Below are positions 7,298-14,592 of a DNA stretch of 17,337 nucleotides, in pieces. The DNA lies in NCBI GenBank assembly GCA_031292735.1, contig JARLGP010000252.1, positions 1 to 17,337 of the forward strand. The letters run 5' to 3'. Source of the stretch: Holophaga sp. Lineage in GTDB: Bacteria > Acidobacteriota > Holophagae > Holophagales > Holophagaceae. The notes beneath the pieces were generated by a model. It saw only the letters and a program-made list of their open reading frames with translations. It searched no databases and was not told the origin of the DNA. Within the stretch, counting starts at the first letter, position 1. Each line of letters starts with the position of its first letter. The translations under genes and the position numbers were made by a program.

Positions 7298-8371
7298 TCA
7301 CGCCTCGATGGGTATCACCTGGATCGCGCTGGCCTTGATCAGCGCATGCACCTGCTGCCCCGGCGCCAGTTGCAGATCCTCGCAGGCCCACGTGGTGATC
7401 AGCGCCTCCAGCTTCATGCCGGCATCCAGCCGCACCCGGCGCAGCGCCCCCAGGGCTTCGATGCCCAGCACGGTGGCCGCCAGCCGGTTGCGCTGGGACA
7501 TCTGGCCGTGGGGGCCCCGCTCCAGCGACACCCCTTCGCCGCGGATGCAGGCGTAGGCCTCCCGGAACTCGCCGCCGGGGTCCGGGGCGAACAGCTGGGC
7601 TCCGCCCACGTCCAGCCGCAGCAGGCCCTCCACCCGGTCCAGCACGCGGGCGCGGTGCACTTCCCCCACCTGCCCCCGGGCGGCGTCGCCGGTGCCGGAA
7701 AGCACTTCGGCCGGGGGGCCGTCCTGGATGATCCGGCCTTCGCTCATGAGCAGCATGCGGTCGCCCAGGGCCAGGGCTTCCTGGGGATCGTGGGTCACCA
7801 GGATGGCGGGCACCCCCAGGGTCTGGAGGATCTGCCGCAGGCTGTGCCGCAGCTGCCCGGCGGCGGCCTGGTCCAGGGCGGCGAAGGGCTCGTCCAGCAG
7901 CACCAGCCGCGGCCTGGGCGCCAGGGCCCGGGCCAGCGCCACCCGCTGCTTCTGTCCTCCGGAAACCGCCCCCGGCCGGCGCCCGGCGAAGTCCTCCAGG
8001 CCCATGATCCGGACCAGCTCCGCCACCCGGGCCCGGCGCTCGGCCCGGGGCCAGCCGCTCAGTCCGTAGCCGATGTTGCCGGCCACGCTCAGGTGCGGGA
8101 ACAGGGACGGCTCCTGGAACACGTAGCCGATGCCGCGCCGGGCGGCGGGCAGCGGGCTGCGGTCGGGCCGGAACCAGACCACGTCCCCGGCCTGGATCAG
8201 CCCCGCATCGGGCCGCTCCAGGCCCGCCAGGCAGCGCAGCACGGTGGTCTTGCCACAGCCGGACGGGCCGAACAGCACCGTCAGCCCGAAGCTGTCCAGG
8301 GCCAGCTGGAACCCGGCCCGGATCACCACCCCGGACGGGAAGCTCCGGGTGAAGTCCACGCTCAGGCCCAT
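7298..8371 (-). CDS. modC: Molybdate ABC transporter ATP-binding protein
   Basis: ATPase subunit of the molybdate importer, acting on the cytoplasmic side with ModB. From the chosen start the protein has 357 residues. It contains Walker A GPSGCGKT (35-42), the Q-loop Gln86, signature SGGQKQR (137-143), Walker B LVLLDEP (156-162) and the H-loop His194. The region from about residue 280 to the end is a TOBE/Mop-type molybdate-binding domain, as is usual in ModC. I chose the ATG at 8371, not 8395, because AGGGAG precedes it at the right distance and the overlap with modB is then 10 bases, suggesting translational coupling. It is the last gene of the mod unit. Confidence 0.93.
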   Translation of the reverse strand: MGLSVDFTRSFPSGVVIRAGFQLALDSFGLTVLFGPSGCGKTTVLRCLAGLERPDAGLIQAGDVVWFRPDRSPLPAARRGIGYVFQEPSLFPHLSVAGNIGYGLSGWPRAERRARVAELVRIMGLEDFAGRRPGAVSGGQKQRVALARALAPRPRLVLLDEPFAALDQAAAGQLRHSLRQILQTLGVPAILVTHDPQEALALGDRMLLMSEGRIIQDGPPAEVLSGTGDAARGQVGEVHRARVLDRVEGLLRLDVGGAQLFAPDPGGEFREAYACIRGEGVSLERGPHGQMSQRNRLAATVLGIEALGALRRVRLDAGMKLEALITTWACEDLQLAPGQQVHALIKASAIQVIPIEA

Positions 8372-9027
8372 GGGCGCTCCCTGGCGCGCAGCCACGCGGT
8401 GGCCGCCAGCACCGCGAAGGCCAGCCCCAGCAGCAGGGTGGCGGTGCGGTTGGCGCCGGCCAGGTCGAAGTTCTGCACCTGGTCGAAGATGGCGATGGAG
8501 GCGGTGCGGGTCTTGCCGGGCAGGTTGCCGCCGACCATCAGCACCACGCCGAACTCGCCGATGGCGTGGGCGAAGCTGAGGATCAGCCCGGACAGCAGCC
8601 CGCGCCAGGCCAGGGGCAGGGCCACCCGGAAGTAGACCCCGCCGCGGCCCGACCCCAGGGTGCCGGCCACTTCCAGCAGCCTGCGGTCCACCCCGCCCAG
8701 GGAGGCCACCAGGGGCTGGAGGAAGAACGGCAGGTTGGTGATCACCTGGGCCAGCAGCAGGCCCTGGAAGCTGAACATCAGCCGTGAGCCAGTCAGGCTC
8801 TCCCAGGCCGCCCCCACCGGGCTGCGCGGGCCCAGCGCCACGATCAGGTAGAAGCCCAGCACGGTGGGCGGCAGCACCAGGGGGATGGAGGTGATGGCCT
8901 CCAGGATGACCCGGCCCCGGAACCGGCCGTAGGCCAGCGGCCAGGCCAGGAGGACACCCAGGGGCGTCAGCAGGAGCGCCGAGCCGAAGGCCAGGCGCAG
9001 GCTGAGCCGGATGGCCTCCCAGTCCAT
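8362..9027 (-). CDS. modB: Molybdate ABC transporter permease
   Basis: Inner-membrane channel subunit of 221 residues, the usual ModB length, with about five membrane segments (for example SALLLTPLGVLLAWPLA, LVLPPTVLGFYLIVAL, LLLGLAFAVLAATAWL). The cytoplasmic coupling loop with the conserved pattern EVAGTLGSGRGGVYFRVALPL lies around residues 118-138, and IGEFGVVLMVGGNLPG is typical of molybdate and tungstate permeases. The ATG is one base after the modA stop and the end overlaps modC by 10 bases, so modABC are tightly coupled. No clear ribosome binding site is seen before the ATG, consistent with coupling to modA translation. Confidence 0.94.
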   Translation of the reverse strand: MDWEAIRLSLRLAFGSALLLTPLGVLLAWPLAYGRFRGRVILEAITSIPLVLPPTVLGFYLIVALGPRSPVGAAWESLTGSRLMFSFQGLLLAQVITNLPFFLQPLVASLGGVDRRLLEVAGTLGSGRGGVYFRVALPLAWRGLLSGLILSFAHAIGEFGVVLMVGGNLPGKTRTASIAIFDQVQNFDLAGANRTATLLLGLAFAVLAATAWLRARERPWA

Positions 9028-9028
9028 G

Positions 9029-9802
9029 TCAGGGTCTGCTGTAGCCGTACCGCGCCAGCACGGCCTGGCCCGCGGGTCCGGTGAGGTAGGCCCGGAGCGC
9101 CTGGGCCTGGTCCGGGCACTGGCTCCGCTTGAGGATCACCCCGGCCTGGCGCAGGGGCGGATGGGTGTCGGCGGGCACGGTCCACAGCACCCCGGTCTGC
9201 CGCAGCGCCGGATTGTTGGCCTGGGTGGTGGAGATCAGGCCCGCCTCCGCGCTGCCGGCCTGGAGGAACTGGGCGGCCTGGGCGATGTTGTCGGCGAACA
9301 CCAGCCGGGACTGCACCCGGTCGTAGAACCCCACCTTGCGCAAGGCCGCCTCGGCGGCCCGGCCGTAGGGGGCCACCTGGGGATTGGCGGTGCTGATCTT
9401 CTTCACGACCGGGCTGAGCAGCACGTTCCATCCGTCCCGGGCCGGATCCAGCGCCAGATCCTTGCGCACCCACAGGGTCAGGCTGCCGGTGGCGTAGGGG
9501 AACATGCCCTGGTCGCGCACCAGGCCGGCCTTCTGCAACTGCCGGGGGAACCCCTCGTCGGCGGACAGGAACAGGTCGAACGGAGCGCCCTGCTGGATCT
9601 GGGCGGTGAGGCTGCCGGAGGCGCCGAACGACAGCTGCAGTTGGATCCCCGGGTGCCCGGCCTCGAAGCCGGTCTTGAGTTCCTCCAGCACGCCGCGCAG
9701 ATCGCCCGCGGCGGCCACCGCCACCTGGACCGGCCGGGGCTGGGCCGCGCCGGGCAACCCCAGGGCGAGGGCGAAACTGAGCAGGATGGCCGGGAGTCTC
9801 AT
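9029..9802 (-). CDS. modA: Molybdate-binding periplasmic protein
   Basis: Periplasmic receptor of the molybdate importer. The 257-residue product begins MRLPAILLSFALALGLPGAA, a Sec signal peptide with probable cleavage near GAAQP and no lipobox Cys. Oxyanion-binding segments typical of ModA are visible: AAAGDL near the mature N-terminus, then FGASGSL and QGAPFDLFLSAD, and later FADNIAQAAQFLQAGSAEAGLIS. I chose the ATG at 9802 because GGAG lies 6 bases upstream and the signal peptide starts there; an upstream in-frame ATG at 9832 falls inside the operator palindrome. Identification to molybdate rather than tungstate rests on the ModE, ModB and ModC neighbours. Confidence 0.93.
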   Translation of the reverse strand: MRLPAILLSFALALGLPGAAQPRPVQVAVAAAGDLRGVLEELKTGFEAGHPGIQLQLSFGASGSLTAQIQQGAPFDLFLSADEGFPRQLQKAGLVRDQGMFPYATGSLTLWVRKDLALDPARDGWNVLLSPVVKKISTANPQVAPYGRAAEAALRKVGFYDRVQSRLVFADNIAQAAQFLQAGSAEAGLISTTQANNPALRQTGVLWTVPADTHPPLRQAGVILKRSQCPDQAQALRAYLTGPAGQAVLARYGYSRP

Positions 9803-9810
9803 GGCATCTC

Positions 9811-9834
9811 CGATGTATGAGAGATCATACATCG
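9811..9834 (-). promoter_or_regulatory. ModE-type operator overlapping the modA promoter
   Basis: CGATGTATGA (9811-9820), GAGA, and TCATACATCG (9825-9834) form a perfect 10-bp inverted repeat. The layout resembles the E. coli ModE box (CGnTATATA, a short spacer, TATATAnCG), with TG in place of one TA. On the minus strand it contains TATGAT at 9829-9824, a 5 of 6 match to the -10 consensus; no good -35 is seen. Binding here would block modA transcription. The modA ribosome binding site begins 2 bases beyond the palindrome. The adjacent modE gene supports the assignment. Confidence 0.7.
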
Positions 9835-9874
9835 AATGAGGGAGCCATCCGCCGGGTTCCCCGCGGGCGGGGCT

Positions 9875-10228
9875 TCAGTCCGCCAGCAGCCGCTGGTACG
9901 CCGCGACCTGGTCGGCGATGGCGGCGCCGGCCGTGGCCTCCATGGCCCGGAACTCGGCCAGGGCCTGCCGGCCGATCTCGGTCACCTGGGAACCGCCGCC
10001 GTTCTCACCGCCCCGGCTGGCGGTCACCACCGGCTGGCGGAAGGACTGGTTCATCTCCTCCAGCAGCCGGCGGGTCTTGGAATAGCTCAGCCCCAGCTTG
10101 CGCCCGGCGGCGGAGATGGACGCCGTCTCCTGGATGGCCTCCAGCAGGTCGGCCTTGCCCGGCCCCATGGCGAAGAGGTCCCCGTGGCGGATCCGGATTC
10201 GTAGGGTGGCTGGCGGAAGTTCAGGCAT
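9875..10228 (-). CDS. modE: ModE-like regulator, DNA-binding domain only
   Basis: Molybdate-responsive type of repressor, 117 residues, corresponding to the winged-helix N-terminal half of E. coli ModE. Matching segments are ADLLEAIQETASISAAGRKL, GLSYSKTRRLLEEMNQSF and the wing TASRGGENGGGSQVTEIG. The two Mop domains that bind molybdate in the full-length protein (about 260 residues) are absent, so this protein either does not sense molybdate itself or does so through a partner. A stop codon closes the frame normally, so this is not a broken gene. It lies 72 bases upstream of modA, on the same strand, with the palindrome in the gap. The ribosome binding site is weak. Confidence 0.88.
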   Translation of the reverse strand: MPELPPATLRIRIRHGDLFAMGPGKADLLEAIQETASISAAGRKLGLSYSKTRRLLEEMNQSFRQPVVTASRGGENGGGSQVTEIGRQALAEFRAMEATAGAAIADQVAAYQRLLAD

Positions 10229-10263
10229 TTGCCCATAAGGATGCGCTCATTCCGGAAGGGGAG

Positions 10264-11808
10264 CTAGTTGCGGAACTGTTCCACGTCGTGGTTCAGGTCC
10301 AGCGCCAGGGCCTCCAGCTCCCGGCTGGCGGCGGTCACGGATTCCAGCTCACCCTCCACCCGCGCGCTGGCCTCGGCCGCTTCCGCGGCCAGGGCCCGGT
10401 TCTCGGCGAGCCGGGCGGACACCTGGGTTCCGGTGGCGCCCTGGTGCTCGGTGGCCGTCTGGATCTCCCGGGCGCCCTGGGCCACGGCGTCCATGAGGGT
10501 CCGGGTGCGGGTGATGGCCTCCACGGTCTCGCCCACGGTGGCATGGCCGCTCTGCACCGCCGTGGTGGTGTGCTCGATGAGGGTGCCGATCTCCTTGGCC
10601 GCGGTGCCGCTGCGCTCGGCCAGCTTGCGCACCTCCTCGGCCACCACCGCGAAGCCCTTGCCCTGGGCCCCGGCCTTGGCCGCCTCGATGGCGGCGTTGA
10701 GCGAAAGCAGGTTGGTCTGGCGGGCGATCTCCTGGATCAGGCGCACCGCCTTCACCATTTCCGCGCTGGAGACCTGGATGGCCTCCATGGCCGCCTGGGC
10801 CGAGCCCACCTTGGCCGCCCCGGCCTCGCTGGCCTCCATGGCGGCGTTGGCCTGGTCCAGCACCCGCCGGGCGTGGCTGCCCACCTGGTCATTGGACGCG
10901 GCGAGGTTGGCCATGGCGTCCGCCACCGCCTGGCTGGTGTCCCGGGCGCGGTCCACGGTGACCCGCATGGCCCGGAGCCCATCCTCCACCCGGGTGCTGC
11001 TTTGGCCCAGCTGCCTCGATTGGGCCACCAGGTGGTCGCCGGCCTTGCCCACGTCGCGCACCACCCGCTGGAACCGGGAGGCGAACACGTTGAAGGCCCG
11101 GGCGGCCCGGGTCCAGTCGGGGCTGCCGTGCTCCTCCAGCCGGTGGCTCAGGTCCAGGATCTCCAGCCCGGAAAGGACTTTCCAGAACCGGACGCCCACC
11201 TGGCGGGCCAGGCTGACGGTGGCCGGCCCCAGCACCAGGAGCGCCAGTCCGGCCAGCGCATATGGCCAGGGCAGCCTTCCCAGGGCCCAGGGCAGCACCA
11301 GCCCCAGGCCGGCCACCACCTGCACCAGGCCGATGAGCCGGAGCAGGCTCAGTCGGTTGAGGTCCTTCACCCAGGTCAGCAGCCCGCTCCGGGCCTTCCT
11401 GCCGGCATTGAGCCGGGCGTAGACCGCCTCCGCCTGCCGGATCTGGGCCGGAGTGGGAATGCTGCGGATGGACAGGTAGCCGGTGACCTGGCCGGCCACC
11501 CGCACCACCGAGACGTCGGCGAAAACCCAGTAGTGGTCGCCGTTCTTGCACCGGTTCTTGACCACTCCGGTCCAGGGCCGGCCGCTCTGGATGGTATCCC
11601 ACAGATCCTTGAAGGCCGCGGGGGGCATGTCCGGGTGGCGGACGACGTTGTGGCTCTGCCCCACCAGCTCCGCTTCAGCGAAACCGCTGATGCGCTGGAA
11701 GACATCATTGGCGAAGGTGATCACGCCCCGGGTGTCGGTCCGGGAGATGAGCACATCGTCCGGCTGGAGACGGACTTCACGACCGGTGACCGGAAGGTTC
11801 TTTCTCAT
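10264..11808 (-). CDS. aer: Aer-type PAS-domain chemoreceptor (energy or redox taxis)
   Basis: Methyl-accepting chemotaxis family protein of 514 residues (E. coli Aer has 506). The N-terminal PAS domain contains VVRHPDMP and [19 protein letters not shown]; Arg57, His58, Asp60 and Trp79 fall at the same numbers as the FAD-binding residues of E. coli Aer. A hydrophobic hairpin at about 153-200 anchors it in the inner membrane without a periplasmic sensor. The signalling hairpin has [21 protein letters not shown] and [16 protein letters not shown]. The C-terminus (DVEQFRN) lacks a CheR-binding pentapeptide. I start at 11808 (MRKNLPV); the longer frame to 11916 gives only unconserved sequence that overlaps argR. 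It probably signals respiratory or redox state to a CheA not seen here. Confidence 0.9.
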   Translation of the reverse strand: MRKNLPVTGREVRLQPDDVLISRTDTRGVITFANDVFQRISGFAEAELVGQSHNVVRHPDMPPAAFKDLWDTIQSGRPWTGVVKNRCKNGDHYWVFADVSVVRVAGQVTGYLSIRSIPTPAQIRQAEAVYARLNAGRKARSGLLTWVKDLNRLSLLRLIGLVQVVAGLGLVLPWALGRLPWPYALAGLALLVLGPATVSLARQVGVRFWKVLSGLEILDLSHRLEEHGSPDWTRAARAFNVFASRFQRVVRDVGKAGDHLVAQSRQLGQSSTRVEDGLRAMRVTVDRARDTSQAVADAMANLAASNDQVGSHARRVLDQANAAMEASEAGAAKVGSAQAAMEAIQVSSAEMVKAVRLIQEIARQTNLLSLNAAIEAAKAGAQGKGFAVVAEEVRKLAERSGTAAKEIGTLIEHTTTAVQSGHATVGETVEAITRTRTLMDAVAQGAREIQTATEHQGATGTQVSARLAENRALAAEAAEASARVEGELESVTAASRELEALALDLNHDVEQFRN

Positions 11809-11832
11809 GGGGGCCGCCCTGGGAGTAGGGCA

Positions 11833-11838
11833 ACTATA
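11833..11838 (-). promoter_or_regulatory. Possible -10 box of aer
   Basis: TATAGT on the minus strand (5 of 6 match) lies directly after the argR stop codon and 24 bases before the aer ATG. No convincing -35 is found 16-18 bases upstream, where the sequence is still argR coding, so the call is tentative. It would let aer be transcribed apart from argR, perhaps by an alternative sigma factor or an activator. Confidence 0.3.
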
Positions 11839-11839
11839 C

Positions 11840-12250
11840 CTAGAAGCCCTCTCCCAGCCGCTGCAAAATCTCAGCCTCCAGGCGGTCCAGCAGGGCGGCG
11901 TCGGTGGGGGCGGCAAAGATGGTGTCGTCCCCGGCGATGGTTCCCGCCAGGGACGGCAGCTCGCCGGCGTCCAGGGCGAACGCCAGGGCCTGGGCGAAGC
12001 CCGGGTTGGTCTTGAGCACCAGCAGGCAGGGCGGGACCTTCTTGAGGGTGAAGCTGGGCGCGGCCGAACGCTGGGGCCCGCGCACCTGGTAGCGGCCCGC
12101 TTCCTTGCGCACCTGGAGCTTCTTCAGGTGGCGCGAGAGGGTGGAAACCGTGAGGTCGAAGCCCTCGGCCCGCAGCAGGCCCAGCAGGTCGCCCTGGTCG
12201 GGAATGTCCCGCTGGCTGAGGTGGTTGAGGATGGCCGCATCCAAGTTCAT
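11840..12250 (-). CDS. argR: Arginine repressor
   Basis: Arginine-responsive hexameric regulator of arginine genes. From the ATG at 12250 the product has 136 residues, slightly shorter than the usual 150. The N-terminal winged helix contains [20 protein letters not shown] and the recognition helix [14 protein letters not shown]. The C-terminal oligomerisation and arginine-binding part has [12 protein letters not shown] (103-114), whose adjacent Asp pair contacts arginine in known ArgR proteins. Upstream in-frame codons to 12376 would cross the operator region and show no homology, so I reject the longer start. No clear ribosome binding site is seen. It is divergent to the argD operon across a 159-bp gap with TGCA repeats. 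Confidence 0.93.
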   Translation of the reverse strand: MNLDAAILNHLSQRDIPDQGDLLGLLRAEGFDLTVSTLSRHLKKLQVRKEAGRYQVRGPQRSAAPSFTLKKVPPCLLVLKTNPGFAQALAFALDAGELPSLAGTIAGDDTIFAAPTDAALLDRLEAEILQRLGEGF

Positions 12251-12409
12251 ACGGTCAATGTGCACCAATTTGCACAAATTTGCAAGAGGCGGAAACCATC
12301 CGGAAACCACGTAATTCACACAGCCATTGCCATTTTTGTCATTGACCCGGGAGCCGAGACCCTGCACACTTTGCATTACGCACCTGGTAGTCCCGGGTTA
12401 TTGCACACT
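12251..12409. promoter_or_regulatory. Divergent argR-argD control region with phased TGCA boxes
   Basis: TGCA occurs at 12261, 12271 and 12281, exactly 10 bp apart, in the units TGCACCAATT and TGCACAAATT. Two overlapping dyads result: GTGCA-CCAATT-TGCAC (12260-12275) and TTGCA-CAAATT-TGCAA (12270-12285). They resemble ArgR boxes (TGnATwwwwATnCA) in size and AT-rich centre. They lie 10-35 bases before the argR start, well placed for autoregulation. Nearer argD are further TGCA motifs at 12363, 12372 and 12402. A TTGACC at 12342-12347 could be the argD -35, but the matching -10 is poor. Neither gene has a recognisable ribosome binding site. Confidence 0.6.
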
Positions 12410-13585
12410 ATGCCAACCCACTTGCAGGCTCCCTCCGTTCCGGCTCTTCAGCCCACCTATGCTCCCTACCCCTTTCCCATCCTGCGCGGGGAGGGCGACC
12501 GGGTGTTCGACGACCAGGGCAACACCTACTTCGACTTCTACGGCGGGCACTGCGTGTGCTCCACCGGCCATTCCCACCCCAAGGTGGTGGCCGCCATCGC
12601 CGCCCAGGCCAAGGAGCTGATCTTCTACAGCACCGCCGCCGACCTGCCCATCCGCACCCGGGCCGCGGAAGGGCTCATCCAGTTCGCCAACTCCGACCAG
12701 GCTTCGGGCTTGGCGTCGGTGTTCTTCTGCAACAGCGGCGCCGAGGCCAACGAGAACGCCCTGAAGATCGCCGCCAAGCTCACCGGGCGGACCCGGTTCG
12801 CGGCCATGCAGGGCGGCTGGCACGGCCGCACCACCCTGGCCCTGTCGGTCACCGACGATCCCAAGATCACGGGCGGCGTGGAGTCCTTCCTGGCCCCCTG
12901 CGACCGCCTGCCGCTCAATGACCTGGCGGTGCTGGACGCCTACGACTTCAGCCAGGTGGCGGCGGTGATCCTGGAGCCGGTGCAGAGCATGTCCGGCATC
13001 CGCCCGGCCACCCCGGAGTTCCTGCAGAAGCTGCGCGCCCGCACCCAGGCCGCCGGCTGCATGCTCATCTACGACGAGGTCCAGACCGGCGTGGGCCGGC
13101 TGGGCCATCCCTACGTGGCCGGCCGGCACGGGGTCCAGCCCGACCTGGTCACCTCGGCCAAAGGCATCGCCTCGGGCGTGCCCATGGGCGCGCTGCTCAT
13201 GAGCGGCGCGGTGGCCGCGGCGGTGAAGTCCGGCGACCTGGGCAGCACCTTCGGCGGCGGCCCCCTGGCCTGCGCCGCCCTGCTGGCCACCCTGCAGGTG
13301 ATCCTGGAGGAGGGCCTGATGCCCAAGACCCTGATCCTGGAAGACATGATCCGCCAGGGGCTGAAGGGCACCTGCGTGGCCGAAGTGGCCGGCACCGGGC
13401 TGCTGCTGGGGCTGAAGGTCCCGGGCGGCGCGGCCAAGCTGAAAGCCCACCTGCTCAAGCAGCGCATCCTGGTGGGCGGCAGCGGCAACCCCGAAGTGCT
13501 GCGGCTGATGCCGCCCCTCACCCTGAGCCTGGTGGCCGTGTCCGCCCTGCTCGACGCCGTCCACAGCTTCAAACAGGGGAACTGA
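12410..13585 (+). CDS. argD: N-acylornithine aminotransferase (class III, PLP-dependent)
   Basis: Transaminates N-acylglutamate semialdehyde with glutamate to N-acylornithine in arginine synthesis; here the acyl group may be succinyl. The 391-residue product shows SGAEANE (109-115), the PLP-contacting YDEVQTGVGR (221-230, Asp222) and the Schiff-base lysine Lys251 in SAKGIASGVPMG, then STFGGGP (279-285). I chose the ATG at 12410, where similarity starts; the open frame runs far upstream through argR on the other strand and is a shadow there. No good ribosome binding site precedes it. It is the first gene of the operon; the next gene begins one base after its stop. Confidence 0.93.
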   Translation: MPTHLQAPSVPALQPTYAPYPFPILRGEGDRVFDDQGNTYFDFYGGHCVCSTGHSHPKVVAAIAAQAKELIFYSTAADLPIRTRAAEGLIQFANSDQASGLASVFFCNSGAEANENALKIAAKLTGRTRFAAMQGGWHGRTTLALSVTDDPKITGGVESFLAPCDRLPLNDLAVLDAYDFSQVAAVILEPVQSMSGIRPATPEFLQKLRARTQAAGCMLIYDEVQTGVGRLGHPYVAGRHGVQPDLVTSAKGIASGVPMGALLMSGAVAAAVKSGDLGSTFGGGPLACAALLATLQVILEEGLMPKTLILEDMIRQGLKGTCVAEVAGTGLLLGLKVPGGAAKLKAHLLKQRILVGGSGNPEVLRLMPPLTLSLVAVSALLDAVHSFKQGN

Positions 13586-13586
13586 C

Positions 13587-14579
13587 ATGCGACACGCGAC
13601 CGGCATTCAAGATTTCGGCGCCAACGGAGTGGAGGAGATCCTGGCCCGGGCCCTGGCCTGGAAGCAGGGGCCCCATCCCAAGCACCTGGTGGACAAGATC
13701 CTCGGCATGGTGTTCTTCAACCCCTCCCTGCGCACCCGGGCCTCGTTCGAGGCCGTGATGGCGCGGGGCGGCGGCTCCAGCATCGTGCTGGAGGTGGGCA
13801 ACGGGGTGTGGAAGCTGGAGGACCGGATCGGTGCCGTCATGGACGGCGACCGGGCCGAGCACATCAAGGAGGCCGCCCCGGTGCTTTCCCGCTTCGTGGA
13901 CATGCTGGCGGTGCGGACGTTCGCGTCCAACGTCAGCGACGACGTGGACAACTCCGACCCGGTCATGAACGGCTTCCGGAACCTGGGCACGGTGCCCACC
14001 ATCAGCATGGAAAGCGCCCGGGAGCACCCCTGCCAGGGCCTGGCCGACCTGCTCACCGCCCGCGAGACCTTCGGCGCCACCAAGGGCCTGCCGGTGACCC
14101 TGGCCTGGGCGCCGCACATCCGGCCGCTGCCCAAGGCCGTGCCCAACAGCTTCCTGCTCACCGCCGCGGCCACCGGCTGCGAGGTGCGGGTGGCCCACCC
14201 CAAGGGCTTCGAGCTGCATCCCAGCGTCATGGCCGAGGCCCAGGCCTTCGCCAAGGCCACCGGCGGCAGCGTGGCCGTGACCCACGACCTGGACCAGGCC
14301 GCCAGGGGCACCAAGGTGATCTACGCCAAGGCCTGGGGCCCCGCCACCGGCTCGGGCCTGGGCCCCGACGCGGTCAAGGCCTACCCCGACTGGCTGTGCT
14401 CGCCCCGGCATTTCGACCATGCCGCCAAGGACGCCATCTTCATGCACTGCCTGCCGGTGCGGCGCAACGTGGAAGTGGCCGACGGCGTACTGGACGGCCC
14501 CTGGTGCCGGGTGGTGGACGAGGCGGAAAACCGCTTCCACGTGCAGCGCTCGCTCATCCAGTGGCTGCTTGAACAGTAA
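13587..14579 (+). CDS. argF': N-acylornithine transcarbamylase, probably N-succinylornithine type
   Basis: Transfers carbamoyl from carbamoyl phosphate to N-acylornithine, giving N-acylcitrulline. The 330-residue protein has the carbamoyl-phosphate motif FFNPSLRTRASFE (43-55), HPCQ (147-150) and FMHCLPVRRN (285-294); the last replaces the HCLPAHRG type of ordinary ornithine carbamoyltransferases and marks the acylornithine group. The specificity loop is MDGDRAEHI with Ala90. At this site Xanthomonas acetylornithine enzymes have Glu, the Bacteroides fragilis succinylornithine enzyme has Pro90, and Glu-to-Ala mutants are reported to accept succinylornithine. WAPHIRPLPKAVPNSF (174-189) also matches the Bacteroides form. 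An AGGGGA precedes the ATG, inside the argD end. Confidence 0.9.
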   Translation: MRHATGIQDFGANGVEEILARALAWKQGPHPKHLVDKILGMVFFNPSLRTRASFEAVMARGGGSSIVLEVGNGVWKLEDRIGAVMDGDRAEHIKEAAPVLSRFVDMLAVRTFASNVSDDVDNSDPVMNGFRNLGTVPTISMESAREHPCQGLADLLTARETFGATKGLPVTLAWAPHIRPLPKAVPNSFLLTAAATGCEVRVAHPKGFELHPSVMAEAQAFAKATGGSVAVTHDLDQAARGTKVIYAKAWGPATGSGLGPDAVKAYPDWLCSPRHFDHAAKDAIFMHCLPVRRNVEVADGVLDGPWCRVVDEAENRFHVQRSLIQWLLEQ

Positions 14580-14592
14580 TAACGAGGAAACC

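Noticed and set aside
9859..9872. CCCCG-CGGG-CGGGG hairpin between modE and modA
   Set aside because: Stem of only 5 bp in GC-rich DNA with no T-run; not enough to call a terminator.
11809..11916. 36-residue N-terminal extension of the chemoreceptor
   Set aside because: Overlaps the argR coding end, has Pro/Arg-rich low-quality sequence, and residue numbering matches E. coli Aer only from the ATG at 11808.
9817..12015. 732-codon plus-strand open frame
   Set aside because: Antisense shadow of modE and aer, rich in Gly, Pro and His, with no recognisable domain.
11546..12409. Long 5' extension of the argD frame through argR and aer
   Set aside because: It is antisense to conserved ArgR and Aer sequence and has no homology; ArgD similarity begins after the ATG at 12410.
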